This document shows positions 1-12,500 of a stretch of 64,000 nt of DNA, in pieces (position 1 is the stretch's first letter; the number at the start of each line of letters is the position of its first letter). A program made the position numbers and the translations under genes. The notes below the pieces were generated by a model. It ran no database searches and had not been told where the DNA came from. It saw only the letters and a list, made by a program, of their open reading frames with translations. The stretch comes from Porphyra umbilicalis (taxonomy: Eukaryota > Rhodophyta > Bangiophyceae > Bangiales > Bangiaceae): assembly GCA_002049455.2 (NCBI GenBank), contig KV918809.1, positions 186,001 through 250,000 on the forward strand, given 5' to 3'.

Positions 1-938
1 GTGTTCGCCAAAGACGTAGAGCGGCGAGCGGGGCGCGCGCAGGTCATAAAAGCGCACCGCGTGGTCCGCCGACCCAAACGCGAGCTCGTGCGCGGACGTG
101 GGGGACCACTGCACGCAACACACGTTGGCGCGATTCTCAATCGTCAGGAGCGACGACGGGCTGCCCGTCGACCAGATCTTGACCCGCCCGTCGTCCGACC
201 CCGACGCGAGGTGCGTCGGCTTGGCCGGGCAGTAGTGGACCGACCACGCCCGCCGCTCGTGCTCGTCATACTCCCGCACCGCCGCGCCGGTCGTGGACGA
301 CACGTCCCACTCAGAGACGACGCCGTCATAGTCAGACGACGCAATGTGCGAGCGGATGTACGGGTTCCACGAGAGGCAGCTGAGCTTCTCCCGCGTGACC
401 AGCTCCCGCACGGGGAAGTGGACGCGCCCGTGCGCCGCCGCGTCGGCGCCGACGGCGAGAAAGTTGAAGATTTTGATGCGCTTGGTCATCCCCGCGGTCG
501 CGACCAGCTCCGCGGCCACGTCAAACTCAATCGACGACACAATGTTGGACGCGTGCGACGAGGCGGCGTCCATGCTCATGGCCGCCGCGGCGCTCATGCC
601 GCCGCCCGAGCCGCCGACGGCGCCCCCGCCGAGCGCCCCGTCCCCGCCGTACCGCGCGGCGCCGTGGCGGAGCGTCGCCCGACTGCGCAGCAGGCTGTAC
701 TGGGTGAATTTGCCGAGCTCCTCCGTAAACGTGCGGAGGGAGGCGCGGCGCTCCTCCCCAGACCGCCCGCCGACGGTGCGGAAGTAGCGCTCCTCGAGCA
801 GCCCAAACGCTTCGTGCACGCGCGCGCGCTTGCGCTCCTGCGCGGCTTCCGCTTCGGCTTCGGCGGCGGTTTGGCGGGCGCGCCCGCCGCGCCCATCCTC
901 GGCGGCCGAGGAGGAGAGCACCACGCTCCCGTCACCGT

Positions 939-979
<41 letters not shown>

Positions 980-2021
980 AGACCGACGCCGCCGCCACCG
1001 CCGCCGCCGCCGCCGCCGCCACCACCGGCGCCACCACCACCGGCAGCCCCCCCACCGTCTGGCCCGCCGCACGAGCCGAGACGCGGGAGGGGCCGGCCGT
1101 CTGACCCCCCCCCCCATTGCCCCCCACCCCCCCCCACTCTCCTCCTCCTCCCCCGAGCGGGAGCCGCGGGGCACGGCCGGCGACGGGGGCGGCGGCAGCC
1201 GCCGCTCAATCGCGTGGATGTCGGCGTGCAGCAGCTCGAGTTGCGACCGCAGCCGCCCGAGCGCCGCCTCCTTCTCCCCGCGCACGCGGCAGAGGAATTC
1301 GAGGAGGAGCTCCTTCTCCACGCGGTCCGCCTGGTCGAGCTTGGCCCGCTGCTTGGATTTGAGCGACGCGATGAGGGCGCCGAGCTCCTCCGTCGTCATG
1401 GCGTCCACGTCGGGGGGGAGCGCCACGAGGTCCGCGGCGGGGGAGACGGCGGCGGGGGGGGGGGGGCGCCCCCACCCCCGCCGGGCGTCAACGTGGCCGC
1501 CGTTTCGCCGCCGCGCCAACCGCCGCCGCCGCCGCCACCGCCACCGCCGTGCGTGGGGGGGGACGGGGGCCCGCTGGCAGAGTGTCCCCCCCCCGCCCCC
1601 CGTCGCCGCCGCGGTCGCCGCGGTGGGGTCCCCCCCCCTCCCGCGGCCGCTGGGTCTCCTCCCCCCCTCGCCTCCACGCTCGTCGAGGACCACCCCCCCC
1701 CACCTCGGGCGGCCATCCCGCCTCCCGCCCCCGCCCCCACCCCCCGCCGCCCCCCCCCCGAGTATGGCCGACCCGCGCAGCCGCCCCTCCCCGAGCGCCG
1801 GCGTCCGGTCCGCCGGCAGCGGCAGGCCGCGGGTGCCGCCCGGCCCCTCCACTGACCACGGCGGCCGCAACTCTGGCGCCGTCACGTAGCGGAGGCACGT
1901 CGGGCAGCGGGAGCGGATGGTCAACTCGGCCCCAATACACTCGGCGCAAAAGACGTGGCCACACGGCGCCACGACCGGGTCGGTAAACGCTTGCAAGCAG
2001 ATGCGGCACTGCGTCGGCGGG

Positions 2022-2065
<44 letters not shown>

Positions 2066-2323
2066 GCTGGCACTACCCCCACCTCCACCCGGCCTGCCGG
2101 GGCCACCACCACCGGCGGCGCCCATGGCGCGCCCCCCCCCAGACGGGGGCGTGCCCATCGCCGACGAGGACGCGGAGCGGTCCGCCGAGCGCGTCGCAGA
2201 GGCCGAACCGCCGCCGCCGCCACTCCCGCCGCGGCCGCCCGTATCCATTGGCGACGTGTCCCCGCCGGGGGCGAGCCGCCGCGGCGGGGGGGTCACATCC
2301 CCGCCGCCGCCGGGAGCGCTCAT
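1..2323 (-). CDS. COP1: COP1 E3 ubiquitin ligase, partial (C-terminus beyond window)
   Basis: RING/coiled-coil/WD40 ubiquitin ligase of the COP1-SPA/CRL4 type, which in plants and animals degrades transcription factors and in plants represses light responses. Seen: a Gly-rich N-terminus from an ATG at 2323; a C3HC4 RING (about 2013-1888, motifs CRICLQAF, CGHVFC, CPTC); a COP1-type coiled coil (about 1395-1210, ELLLEFLCRVRGEKEAAL); the segment KRARVHEAFGLLEERYF; then WD40 repeats (about 560-1) with the COP1 signatures NIVSSIEFD, KLSCLSWNPY, HIASSDYDG, HERRAWSV and GSADHAVRFYDLR. The protein runs off the left edge, so the last WD repeats are missing. The coiled-coil part and the WD40 part are in different frames. 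The switch falls at an 11-base C run (1105-1115); a small intron there cannot be excluded. An upstream in-frame start near 2794 is possible but encodes only Arg/Pro-rich sequence and is probably 5' UTR. Confidence 0.93.
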
Positions 2324-3566
2324 GGCCCGGGACCGCGCCGACGGCACGACCAGCGCCGCCCGCCGCCCCCTCCCCCTCACACCACAAGGCGTATGGAAGG
2401 CAACAGCAGGGGCGTCGTTGGGCGGCGTGTGGCGGCAAACGGCAGCGGCAGCGGTGGGCGGGGTGGGGGAGGAAGGGGGGGGGGGGGGGGGGGGGGCGCC
2501 CTCGCCTGCCGCCGCCCCCCGCCCGTGGGCAGCGGCGGCGGCAGCGGCCGGCGCAAGCGGCCGGCGCCGCCGGCGCCAAAGACGTTGGCCGACCTCGACG
2601 CCGCCACCGGCGGCGGGGGGAAGAGGCGACCGGGAGCAAAGGAGGGCGGGGGGGGAAGAGGCGCGACGCGCGCCGCGTCGGGGGAGGCGGCGCGCACGCA
2701 CGGCGGCGGTGCCGCGCTGCCACGCCGCGTCACGTTTACGGGAGACCGTACACGAGGGTGTACAGGGCCGTGGAAAAAGGGGGGAAAAAAACAAAAAAAA
2801 AAAGGTGGCCGCCGTGGTCCCACAGAGCCCGCCACCGCGCGCGTCACGGCCGCGCCCGAGCAGATTGGTGCGGGGAGGTGGGGGGTGCTGTTGCCGCCCT
2901 TGCCAAGAGGTCCATGGCGCAGATTCACGGCCGATGGGGTGGGCGGCGGCGGCGGATGTGGGATCTTTGACGAATCACGATGGCCGCTGCCACGGCCATT
3001 GGTACGCCCAGTGGGGGGGTTCCGCGGAGGCCGCCCGTTTCGCAATCAAGGGTCCGTCACCTTATCCACAGCCACAACTCACTTTTCTGGTATCACGACG
3101 TACGATCCCAGTCGCGAAATCTCCGTTCACAGAATCGTGCCGCCCCCCCCCCACCTCCTTCCGTGGTTCGCAGGTGTTTGACCAATGGCCTGATCCCTCA
3201 ATGGCGTGGCTTACACCCTCCACCACGGCAGTGGCGGCGCGCTGCGCTACATCCTGGCCGAGCCCGCCCCAGCGCTTCCGCTCTGGCGCCAAGGGGCACC
3301 TTATCACCCAACGCCCGTTGCCGCCCCCCCCGCCTCCCCGGCCCTTTCCCCGCCACTACTATTTGTAGTCGTTCTTGTTTCGTCGGCTTGCCCGATCTAT
3401 CTCCGTCGCTGTCACTGCCATCCGCTGCTTTCGAACACAACGACGGCCGACTGGACGACAAAGGCATCATCAATCCACCTTTTCCCTTTCTTCCGTCCCC
3501 ACCGGTTGATTCCTGCCCCCCCCTAGTCGGCACTCTCATCCCCTCCTCCCCTCTCATCAAGCCGTC
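2324..3566. other. Intergenic, divergent promoter region
   Basis: About 1.2 kb between the divergent COP1 gene and the plus-strand gene at 3567. It holds A and C homopolymers near 2780-2810. From about 3050 to 3560 it becomes less GC-rich and pyrimidine-rich on the plus strand, as expected of a promoter and 5' leader. I see no convincing ORF, TATA box or RNA gene. Confidence 0.5.
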
Positions 3567-4900
3567 ATGAAGGTGCGGCTGGAGTTGGACATTCCCCCAT
3601 CCGAGGTTGCCGCCTCGACCGCCCTCGTCACTGCCCTCACCGCCCTGGTCACGGCGCTCCGAGCGCCCGCCGCTGGCGGTGACCCCACGGCGGCCAAAGA
3701 TGCGGCGGAGCCCGCAGCAATGGCGGCGGGTGGCGCTGACGGCGCACCGCCGCGACCGCCCTCGCACAACGGACCAGCAACGTCGCCGCCCCGCGACGCC
3801 TATCGACGCGACTGGGCGGCGGGGGGTGGGAGCGACGTCGCAGCGGCAGTGGCGGGCGTCGGCGGTCCCGCCGCCGCCCCCTCCTCAAGTCAGACCGCCT
3901 ATAGCGGTGGGTCGGGGCTGCTCCCCCCGCCGTCGTCAGTCCCCCCCGGGGGTCTGCCCGGCGGCGGCGCACCCCCGCCCGCCGCTGGGCTCTTTGCCCC
4001 GTCTGGCGGCGCCTTTGAGCCCCCCCCACCCCCATCCTCCACCCACCTCCAAGACGACGCAGCGACGCCGGCGAGCCTCACGGACCTCCTCGAGTCGGTC
4101 GCCCTCGGGCAGATGGCGCCCAACTTGGCGGCCAACGTCATCCTCACTCCCCGCCCGTCGGCGCCGTCGGTGGCGGTCCCCGCCGCCCCCGTCCTCGTTT
4201 CGGCCTTTACGGGCGCCATCCTCTCCAAATCGGCCATTGCCGCCCGCCACCCGGGCGGCATTCACAGTGCGGGGCCGCTCATCCAAACGCTCCTCCACCT
4301 GCACCCGGGAGTGCTGGCGGAAGTCAAGCGCGCGGTCGTGCGGCGGTCGCTCGACGTGTTTGCGGCTGGCGGCGTTGACGATGGGCGGGGAGGCGCGGGG
4401 GGGGGGGAGGCGACGACGGGGGGGGCGACGCCGCCGACGCGGTTGCCGATGATCGGATGGGCCTCTATGCGCACGCCGAGGCGTTTGCGGCGCTCGTTGC
4501 GGTCGGCGTCGTGCCGCTCGGCGCCGCCCTCAAGACCGTCACCGCGCTGATTTCGGGCGCGGGCGACGGGGTGGGGGGCGGGGGGGGCGCCACCGCCACG
4601 ACAGCGGCGGCGGCGGCTGCGGCGGGCGGACCATTGACGGGCGCCCTCGGCCGCCCTGGGGCGGTCACTACCCGCGCCGCGGGCCTGACACTCATGGGAA
4701 AAATGGCCGAAATGTGTGGCGGCCGCTTGCGCGACGCGGCAGCGGGCGGGGACGCGGACGGGGGCGTTGCAGAGGGCCTCGACGAGCTGCGGACGGTGCT
4801 TGAGGGCGTCACGGAGGAGGAGTTTGCGTATGATGTGGACTACATTGTCGACAGCCTCGGGTGGGGGGACGAGGGACTCGAGGTGGGAGTGGGGGGGTGA
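3567..4900 (+). CDS. Hypothetical helical-repeat protein (MIF4G/HEAT-like appearance)
   Basis: Not assigned to a family. The ATG at 3567 opens a protein starting MKVRLELDIPPSEVAAS. An Ala/Pro-rich linker of about 170 residues is followed by predicted amphipathic helices (LTDLLESVALGQMAPNLAAN, GPLIQTLLHLHPGVLAEVK). It then continues in another frame as DDRMGLYAHAEAFAALVAVG, a segment RAAGLTLMGKMAEMC and an acidic C-terminus with EEEFAYDVDYIVDSLGWG before the TGA at 4898. The paired helices and the LxxxGKxxE pattern recall MIF4G-type repeats of translation and mRNA-decay factors, but this is only a resemblance. The change of frame lies in a G-rich stretch (11 G at 4397-4407, 8 G at 4418-4425), like those in neighbouring genes. 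It converges with the E2 gene. Confidence 0.6.
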
Positions 4901-5405
4901 GTGGTGTGCCCGGCATGGGCGGGGGAGGGGGTGGCCTAGGCCGTGTCCCGCGCGTGGGACTGATGGTAGGGACCGTGCAACTCGCGGCTCTGTTCTCTCC
5001 GCTGGGCTGGTGCGGGTGAGTGTTTTGGATGTGGTGTCGGTGCAGCCATGCGGTGGGTGGCAGGGTTGAGGAGTCGGGGCAACTTGCGGCGTAACTCTTT
5101 CATCGGGATGCTTTTTACTGCCACCGCCCCTACCTGTCCCCGCTGCCCCGACAGCCAAGTGTCGACCGGCAGGTGTCAACCAACGCGCAGCTGTTCAGTC
5201 CCGCACAAGACAAGTGGCCATAGATGCGTGCACGACGCCACCCCGCCGACCGCCGACCCCACGCCCACGAGCACGAGGGGGCAGGCACAATTTGGAAAAT
5301 TGGAAGCATACCGCCAGCAGCAACAGCGCACCACGTACGCCCGCCACGCTCGCTAGTACAGCTCACAGGAACTGCAAGGTGCTGCACCAGCATCCCCGAG
5401 AGCTG
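4901..5405. other. Intergenic between convergent genes
   Basis: About 500 bp holding the two 3' ends of the convergent flanking genes. I find no ORF with coding character, no canonical AATAAA on either strand and no repeat. Confidence 0.5.
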
Positions 5406-6733
5406 TTACTGCACCAGCCGCCGCCGCTTGAGACGGCTCGGCGCTTCCCCATCGCTGTCCAAACTCAACACCGCCCCATCAGTGTCTCCCCCGTGACCGC
5501 CACAGCCACCGCTGGCACTTGCCGGCAGTGGCAGGGACGGCGGCGGTGTCGACAGCAGAGGCGGCTGCGTCCCCTCCTCTTCATCGTCGTCGTCCTCAAT
5601 AATGACCACTTCGGACGGGGGGTCCGCGGAAACGCTGGGTTGGCCAGGGGAGAGGCTCCGCCTGGCGCCCACCGCGCGCACCGGAACCACCGTCCAGGGC
5701 ACGACGTCCCACCGCGCGCCGTGCGACGTCTTCAAAGGGGTGTCACCGACAGGCGGCGGGGATGAGGGCGCCACTGCCACCGTCGCCGCCGTTGGCACCG
5801 CCAGATGCGTGCCACGGCTTTGGACAGCCGCGGCGCCGGAGGATACGGCCGCCGCCGCTGGGCCGCCAAGTGGACCGGATTGAGGAGACGCTGACGCGCG
5901 GAGGGCACCCAGCGCAGCAGGTTGCCTCTTGGCGATGGGGCTAGTACCGCTAGCTCCCGACGACGAGCGCGCGAGGGGCAGCTGCGGCGCCCGGTCGTCC
6001 GAAGCGGCCATAAGCACTGCCGTCGATGGGCGAAACGCCGTACCGGCGGTAGGCCATCCCTCTTCCGATACGGGCGTCAATGCCGGCCAGATCGAGGGCT
6101 CTGGCTCCGCTGTCGCCGCCTCACCCACAGTTGCAGCACTGGCGCCACCTTGTCCGGTATCCTCACCCTCTCTATGGACGGCGACCGCAGTGTCTGCGCT
6201 TGCCACAGCGCCCCCAGCTCTCCCAGTCGCCTTGACGTCCTCCTCCCCCTGCTTCTCCCCCTCCGGCTTCTTCCCATCTTCCATCGCAAACCGGCGGGTG
6301 TGCTCCCGCGCGCGGCGCTCCCACTCCCCCCCGCGCCGGAACACCTCCGTCACGTCCAAATCCAGCCCGTCTTCCCCGTTGGGCTCCCCCATCATCACCA
6401 CAATGCTTGTCAGGAGGCTGCCGACGGTCAGTGACGGCTTCCACCCGCCCTTGAGCAAGTCAAGGCAAATGCGCCCCCGCGCATCCACGTTGGGGTGGAG
6501 GATGGGCGTCGTGAAGCGCACCACGGGGGGGGCCAGCGGGTACTCTGGGGGTATGGTCAGGGAGAGAGCGAAGGAGCCGCCCGCAAAGGGCGTGTTGGTG
6601 GGGGGGGTGATGACCGCGGTGAGAGCGGTGATCCTCGGGGGGTGGGTCAACCACACCGCCAAGTGGGGGGCGGGGACGTCATCAACTGCTTCAACTCTTT
6701 AGTCATGCGTGAGGTGCACATGCGGGGCGGCAT
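5406..6733 (-). CDS. Ubiquitin-conjugating enzyme E2 (UBE2T-like) with long C-terminal tail
   Basis: Class III E2 that accepts ubiquitin from E1 on a cysteine and passes it to E3-bound substrates. Seen: the N-terminal helix MTKELKQLMTSPPPTW (ATG at 6706; the upstream ATG at 6733 adds nine residues), then AVWLTHPPRITALTAVIT, TPFAGGSFALSLTIPPEYPL, the HPN motif with the active-site Cys (HPNVDARGRICLDLL), GWKPSLTVGSLLTSI and EPNGEDGLDLDVTEVFRR. The spacing is like UBE2T. A tail of about 280 residues, absent from small E2s, ends with a SUMO-interaction-like motif (VVIIEDDDDEEE) and a basic LKRRRLVQ. The N-terminal helix and the body are one base out of frame, next to a six-G run at 6665-6670. Both sides align to the E2 fold, so this is probably a base-count error. 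Neighbours include two E3-related genes. Confidence 0.9.
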
Positions 6734-7672
6734 GGTGGAAGAGCGGGAGACGGGGGGGCGAGGGAAATGATGAAGATCAAAGACGGTCAAGACCGGGTGG
6801 TTCGGTCATCAGAGCCAAAAATAAAGAACTGACGAAGTGTGACGAGACGACGACGAGGCGACGAGGGGTATCAACAAGAACACAACAGAAGGACTGACGT
6901 GATAAGGGGTGGGAAGAGGCAAAGCGAAGCGCACAATGTCCCCACCAGTGAGCGCGCCGCGAGCATCGATGGCAGTCAGAATGATCGACACGACGCGGAC
7001 TACGCCGTTGGCACTTCCGGTCACGCGGCTGCAAGATGGAAGAGGCCGGCGCAAGTGTCGGATGCACGACGTTGACCTCGGCCCTCGAAGGCCGGAGTCC
7101 GAAATTGAGTGAGCGCGGCCGTGAAGACGTTGAGAGGTCGGGTGTGCGCAGCAGAAACTGGCTCTTGTGCACCGGTGGTGCGGGAGAAGGCCGAGCCGTT
7201 GCTGCTGTCCGTCGAGTCCGCCCCACTGGGATCAGAGGACGAACCTGTCGGCTTCTTCTCGCTCTCGCTCGAAGAAAAGGACCCCGAGAATGGGGGCGTC
7301 CTGTCCCATCGTGAGCGTTCAGACTGCCGAAAAGCTGCACTAATCGAGTTTGGAATGACTCAAGAGACCAACAGACAAAACCAAATGCTGCAAGGCAATG
7401 AAAACATGCTACAGAAAGGCTCGTTTAGGGCACGATGTCGCTCAGTTTTCGCCATGGAGGAAACATGGCACTGTGCAGCTTGCGCGCACCTCCACTGCAC
7501 CTTCGACAATCCGGTCGTCTTGCCCCGACCTCTGGCTGGTGCCATCGCGCCCGGCGCCTCCGTCTCCGCCCCTCCTCATTTTTGTTTGCGCACACCACTG
7601 AGGTGGTTGCCCTCTCCTGTGCTTCTTGTTTCTCTCTCTTTTGTGAAACCTGACGCAACGACGCTGGGTGCC
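6734..7672. other. Intergenic, divergent promoter region
   Basis: About 940 bp between the divergent E2 and rhomboid genes. GC is lower than in the flanking genes. An open frame continues upstream of the rhomboid ATG to 7109 but lacks recognisable domains and is treated as 5' leader. No RNA gene or repeat is evident. Confidence 0.45.
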
Positions 7673-8957
7673 ATGGCGTTTGTCTGTGCTCCGCCACTCG
7701 TACTGCGGCGCGGCATCGGGCGGGTCAATGGCCGGCCGGCAGGCGGGCGGCGCCGTCGACATGGAAGCATGGTAGGTGCATTGGAGGACCCCCTGGGTAC
7801 GCTAGGGCCCAGCGTCGGTCAGGCGTTGGAGGTGTACGCTGCTCCTGCTGCCGCCGCGACCGTGCTGCGGGCGGCCGGCGGCCCCCCCCACTTCCCGACC
7901 GTGGCATTCGCTTGGGCCGGTCAAGGCGACCAGGGGAGCAGCATTGGTGGTGGTCATGGGGGGGGTGGCGGCGGTGGCGGCGGTGGCGGCGGTGGCGGCA
8001 ACGGCGGGGCCGAAGGCGGCGACGGCGGGGACCCCCGCTGGGCTGCTCAACTGCGGGCGCTCTCCATCCTCCTCGTCAGTTGTGCCGTGCGGGAGATTTC
8101 CGAGTCGGTGCTTGACGGCGAGCCGACGGCTGCGCGGGGCGGCGGCACGCCTCGCCCCCCCAACCCCCGCGGCGTCCACCCCCCCCCCACCCCCCCCTGG
8201 CGGTCGCCTTCTCCTCCCGCCCCCCCCCCCCTGGGCAGACGCCGCCCGAACCGCCCGCACCGTCGCCGACCACCTGTCGGTGACGACGGTCCTCCTCGCC
8301 GCCAATGTGCTCGTCTTTGGCGCCAACGTGGCGTCGCGCGGCGCGCTCCTCGCTGCAGGCGCCAAAATCAACGCGCCGATCCGGGCGGGCGCCCAGCTGT
8401 ACCGCCTCGCCACGTCCATGTTCCTCCACGACGGGCTGTTGCACCTCGGCGCCAACTGCCTCAGCCTCTCCTCCCTCGGCCCGTCGGCGGAGCGGACGTT
8501 TGGGCGCCGCCGCACGGCGGTCGGGTACGCGGCGTCGGGGGTGGCGGCCGCCGCCGCGTCGGTGGCGTGGACGCCCTCCCCGGCGGTCGGCGCGTCGGGG
8601 GCGGTGTTTGGGCTGCTCGGCGGCCTCATGGTGTACCTCGTCGTCAACCGGCGGGTCGTGCGCGGCGGCCGCGCGCTGCGCGCGCTCGCCATGGTCGCGG
8701 CCGTCAACTTGGCGTACGGCGCCATGCCGGGCGGGCGCGTCGACAATGCGGGGCACCTCGGCGGGATGGTGGCGGGCGCCGCGCTGGCGGTCGTGGGGGG
8801 GCCCCGCTATCGGCTCGTGCGGGGTCGCCTCGTCGACGTGCCGCTGGGGGTGGCCGCGTCGCGGTGGGTGCGGCGGCAGCTGACGGGGAGGGGAAAGGGC
8901 GGGCGCCGCCGCCGCGGGCTGGGGGGGCGCCGCCCGCCCGGGGGGGGAGAATGGTGA
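7673..8957 (+). CDS. Rhomboid-family intramembrane serine protease, probably organellar
   Basis: Six- or seven-helix membrane protease cleaving transmembrane substrates. The ATG at 7673 starts MAFVCAPPLVLRRGIGRV, Arg/Ala-rich and resembling a plastid or mitochondrial targeting peptide. A Gly-rich stretch and WAAQLRALSILLVSCAVRE follow. The rhomboid domain shows LYRLATSMFLHDGLLHLGAN (the family RLxTxxFLH and HxxxN elements), GPSAERTFGRRR, the catalytic serine in GASGAVFGLLGG (about 8590-8620) and the catalytic histidine in NAGHLGGMVAGA (about 8745-8780). The N-terminal extension and catalytic domain are in different frames. The switch lies in C runs between 8179 and 8231 (up to 12 C). The catalytic domain alone could start at an upstream ATG in its own frame, but that N-terminus is Arg/Pro-rich and unconvincing. 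The C-terminus is basic and soluble. Confidence 0.88.
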
Positions 8958-9533
8958 CGCCTTGGCGGCGGGGCCGCCCGCGGCGAGAAAAAAAGGCAAG
9001 AAAAAAAGGCAAGAAAAAAAAGAAATTAAAACAAAGCGTTGGCCATACAACGAGACCCCGCGGTCGCCCCGCTGGCATTCCGACTCGATCCAAATGGTCG
9101 AGGTCGCTACAGCGAAATTGGCCTGCGTCCAATTTGACACCCCCCTGCCCGACGTGCCACGGTTGAAGCCAGCCCCCGCCGACAGCACCGCGCGGGTGGC
9201 AACGCCGCGCCCGACCGCAGCAGCAGGCTCGCCGGGTCCCGCGGCCGCTCGCACGCCGCCGGCCACCCACAACGCACGGCCGACGGGCGGCGTGGCGTGG
9301 CGTCTTGTGGCCAGCGTGACGGTCGTTGGCGACACCGCTGGAGGGCCCTGAGCGACTTGACTCGCGCTCTGTTCGTTGTCGTTTTTTTTTCATCGTCCGT
9401 TGCTGTGGCCCCGCTCACCTTTCTTTGACTCTCTAGCCGATCAAGCCGCTCGCCGTGCTGCTCCCGATCCCGTCAAGCTTGCCCGTACGCCTTTGGTCCC
9501 CTCTCTTCTTTTCCCTGCTTGCCCCCAGCGGCC
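8958..9533. other. Intergenic, promoter of the giant gene
   Basis: Holds the rhomboid 3' end with A-rich repeats, then a moderately GC-rich stretch ending in a pyrimidine-rich tract (about 9420-9525) just before the next ATG. No gene is seen. Confidence 0.4.
8984..9021. repeat. Short tandem A-rich repeat just after the rhomboid stop
   Basis: A 13-bp unit GGCAAGAAAAAAA occurs at 8995-9007 and 9008-9020, preceded by a partial copy. It begins about 30 bp after the rhomboid stop codon, so it lies in its 3' UTR. Confidence 0.8.
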
Positions 9534-12500
9534 ATGGGGCGCGTCCGCACCAAGCGCCCGGTCGTGCTCCCTGCCTGGCTGGCGTCGGCGACCGCGCCGA
9601 TCTCGTCGGCCGCTGACGATGGGGCTCTCGAGGCGGCCCTGTCCGACTTTGGCCCGCCCTACGGTTTTGAGCGGTCTGAGGAGCGCTCCCTCTACTCATG
9701 GGTAGACGTGCTGAACCGTCTGGACGATGTGTTGGAGCGGTACGCCGCCGCCTCGCCGACGGTCGCTGCGACGCTGACGCGCCCGCTGCCTCGCGAGGGC
9801 GGCGGCAGTGATCCCCCGTCACCGACCGCGCCTGCGGCGGGGGTTGCACCGTCACCGGCGCCGACCGAGGGGGTGACACCGTCGGCGACGACAGCAGTGG
9901 CTACGGGCGCCGGCGGGCCCACTGCTGCCGTGACCGCCCCCGCGCTCGGCGCCGGCGCTTCCGCCGGTGCGGCGTCGGCGGCGGGTGCGGGCGCGCCCGC
10001 TGGCGCTCCCTCGGCCCCCCCCCCCCCTTCGGCGCCGCGCGCCCCGCCCCCCGCCCCGTCCCGTCGGACCGGCTGGCGGATTTGGCGCTCTCTGCCTCCC
10101 TCGCGCTCGTCCGCCACGCCACGTACGACACGAAGAACGTGTACAATAGCGTCGAGCACCTCGCCGCCCTCCTCTCCCACGGCCGCCCGGCGGTGGTGGT
10201 GCTCGCGCTCGAGACCCTCAGCGCGATGCTGACGCGGTCGCCCAAGCTGCGGACGACGCGGGCGCACGCCAATGCGGATTTGGCGCACCGGTTGCTCGCG
10301 CTGGCGGTCGGGTGGGGCGGCAAGGAGGCGGCGCTCGGCTTGGCCGACTGCCTCCGCCGCTCCCCGCGGGCCATCCGGGGCTTGTCCCCAGACGGCGCCA
10401 AGATCCACTTGGACTACTGCGAGGAGGTGGCGCCACCCCCGTCGGGGGGGGTGGGGGGGGTCGGCAGCCCACGGGCGGGCCCGGCGCCGCCGCCGGGCGG
10501 CGGTGGCGGTGCGGTGCCATTGGCGGCGGTCGGCGGCGGCGGGGCTGCTGCCTCTGCAGCCGCCGCCGTTGCCATTGGCGCGGGGGCGTCCCCCCCGCCC
10601 CCGCCCCCGAGCCGGTCTAAGGACTGGACAACGCTCATAGTCGATGACGTGTCGGCTCTCCCCGCGGACGAGGCCGAGCTCGTCGGCGCCTATGCAGACG
10701 GCCTGCGCATGCAGCGTGGCTCCCGCTTCCAACTCCTCGCGCTCGTCCGCGTCGCGCGCGCCTTTCGTGGCGGCGTTGACGCCCGCCGCCGCGCGGCGCG
10801 GGTGCGGCTGCTCGCACTCGCGACGCTCTCCCAGATGCACGTCGGGCCCGACACGCTCGCCGCGCCGTTTGCGGCTGAGCCGGAGCTCGTCGCGCAGATT
10901 GCGTTGATTGCGTGCGCGCCCGATGGGGGCGCCACGGCCGCCGGCGGGGCGGCGGTGGCAACCGACGCGGACGCCGATGCCATGACCGTGGATGCGGGGG
11001 CAGCGCCGGCGGCGCCGCCAGTGGCGGGCCGGGGGGGGGGCGTCCGGTCGGTGGCGCCGCCGGCGAGCGTGGCGTCGACCCGTCCGCCCGTCCGCCGGCG
11101 CCGTGGCGGGTCGGGGGCGCTTGGTGGGACTGCTGCGGCAGCGTCGATGCGCATGTCACGGGAGTCGATGGGCGCGGGCGGGGCCGCGGGTGCGGCCGCG
11201 GCCGCGGCTCTGGCGGCGGCGAGGAATCCGGGCGGTACCGCAGACAACGCCGACGTAATTGCGGCCATTGAGGCGGACCTGCGTGGGGAGGTGATCGACC
11301 TCGTTGACGTTGCCGACGGGTCCGATGCGGCCGCCGCCGACGGGCCTGGCGACAGCGGCGGCGTTGGCGGTGGCGATGATGGCGACGGCGGGCGTGAGGA
11401 GGATGGCCAAAACGAGGGCCTCGACGACCTCCCTCGCAGCCTCCGCATCGCTGCCCTCCGCTGCCTCACCGCCATCCTCCCCGACCGGTCACGGATGTCG
11501 CAGGTGCAAGCCGCCGCCGGCGTCAGCTCCCACCATGGGAGCCTGCCGACGCTCCTCCGTTCCGAAGTCGCTGCGCTGGTCGGTGCGGCCGTGAATCCGC
11601 CCGTGCCCCCGCTGCCGCCCTTTTCGCCGCCCCCGCCCGTGGCTGCAGCTGGGCGGGAGCGGGAGGGGGGGCCCCCGGGCACGGGGCCGGCCACGGTGGC
11701 GGGGGGGAGGGACGGCCTTGCGCGCGTGTGGAATGCGCGCGCGCGTGAGGCGGCGGCGATTCTGGGCGCGGGCCTCGACCTTCCCCCGGCAGAGGGGGAG
11801 GAGGGCGCGCCGGCGGGCGCGGGCGGCGACGCCATGGACGTGGACCGGGGGGCGGCGGCGGCCGACGCGTCGACCGCTGCCGTGGCTGCAAGTGAAGCAG
11901 CCACGGCCGCGTCGGCCACGACCAGGGCGGCGGCCGCAGCAGACGCGGCGGCGGTGGCGGCACCGGGCGCGGCGGTCGCGGCGGTCGCGGCGGCGGACGC
12001 GGCGGCGGCAGTCGCCAACGCTGCGCCCGCCGCTGCCGCGGCCACGGCGGCCACCGAGTCGCCCCCCGCCGCCGACACGGCGGCGGCGGCGGCCGTGGCT
12101 ACCGCTGACGCTGCCGCTGCGGCGACCGTCCTCGCTTCGGACGCCACGGAAGTGGAGCTCCTGCCCCGCTCGGCGGTCGCCGAAGCCGCCCTCTCCCTCG
12201 TTCACTGCCTGGCCTGCTGCCCGGTGGCGCCGCACCTGGTCCCGGCCGGTGTCGTACAGGCGCTGCTGCCGCTGGTCGGCGACCGGGACCCGGCGCACGG
12301 CCGTATTGTTGCGCTTGCCGTGCGCACGCTCGAGGCGCTTGTCGAGAGCACTGCACCGTCGGCCGGGGGGGCTGTGTTCCGCGACGCAGGGGGGGTGACG
12401 GCCGTGGCCGACCGGGTGGTGGTGGAAGTGTACCACCAGCGGGCGCTGCTGTTTGGGCGGGCGCCGGTAGAGAAGGGCGTCGGGGTGACCAGTGGAGAAG

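Noticed and set aside
1-1104. Long plus-strand ORF at the left edge
   Set aside because: It is antisense to the COP1 WD40 region, begins with GTG at the edge and encodes only Arg/Ala-rich sequence; the minus strand has clear homology.
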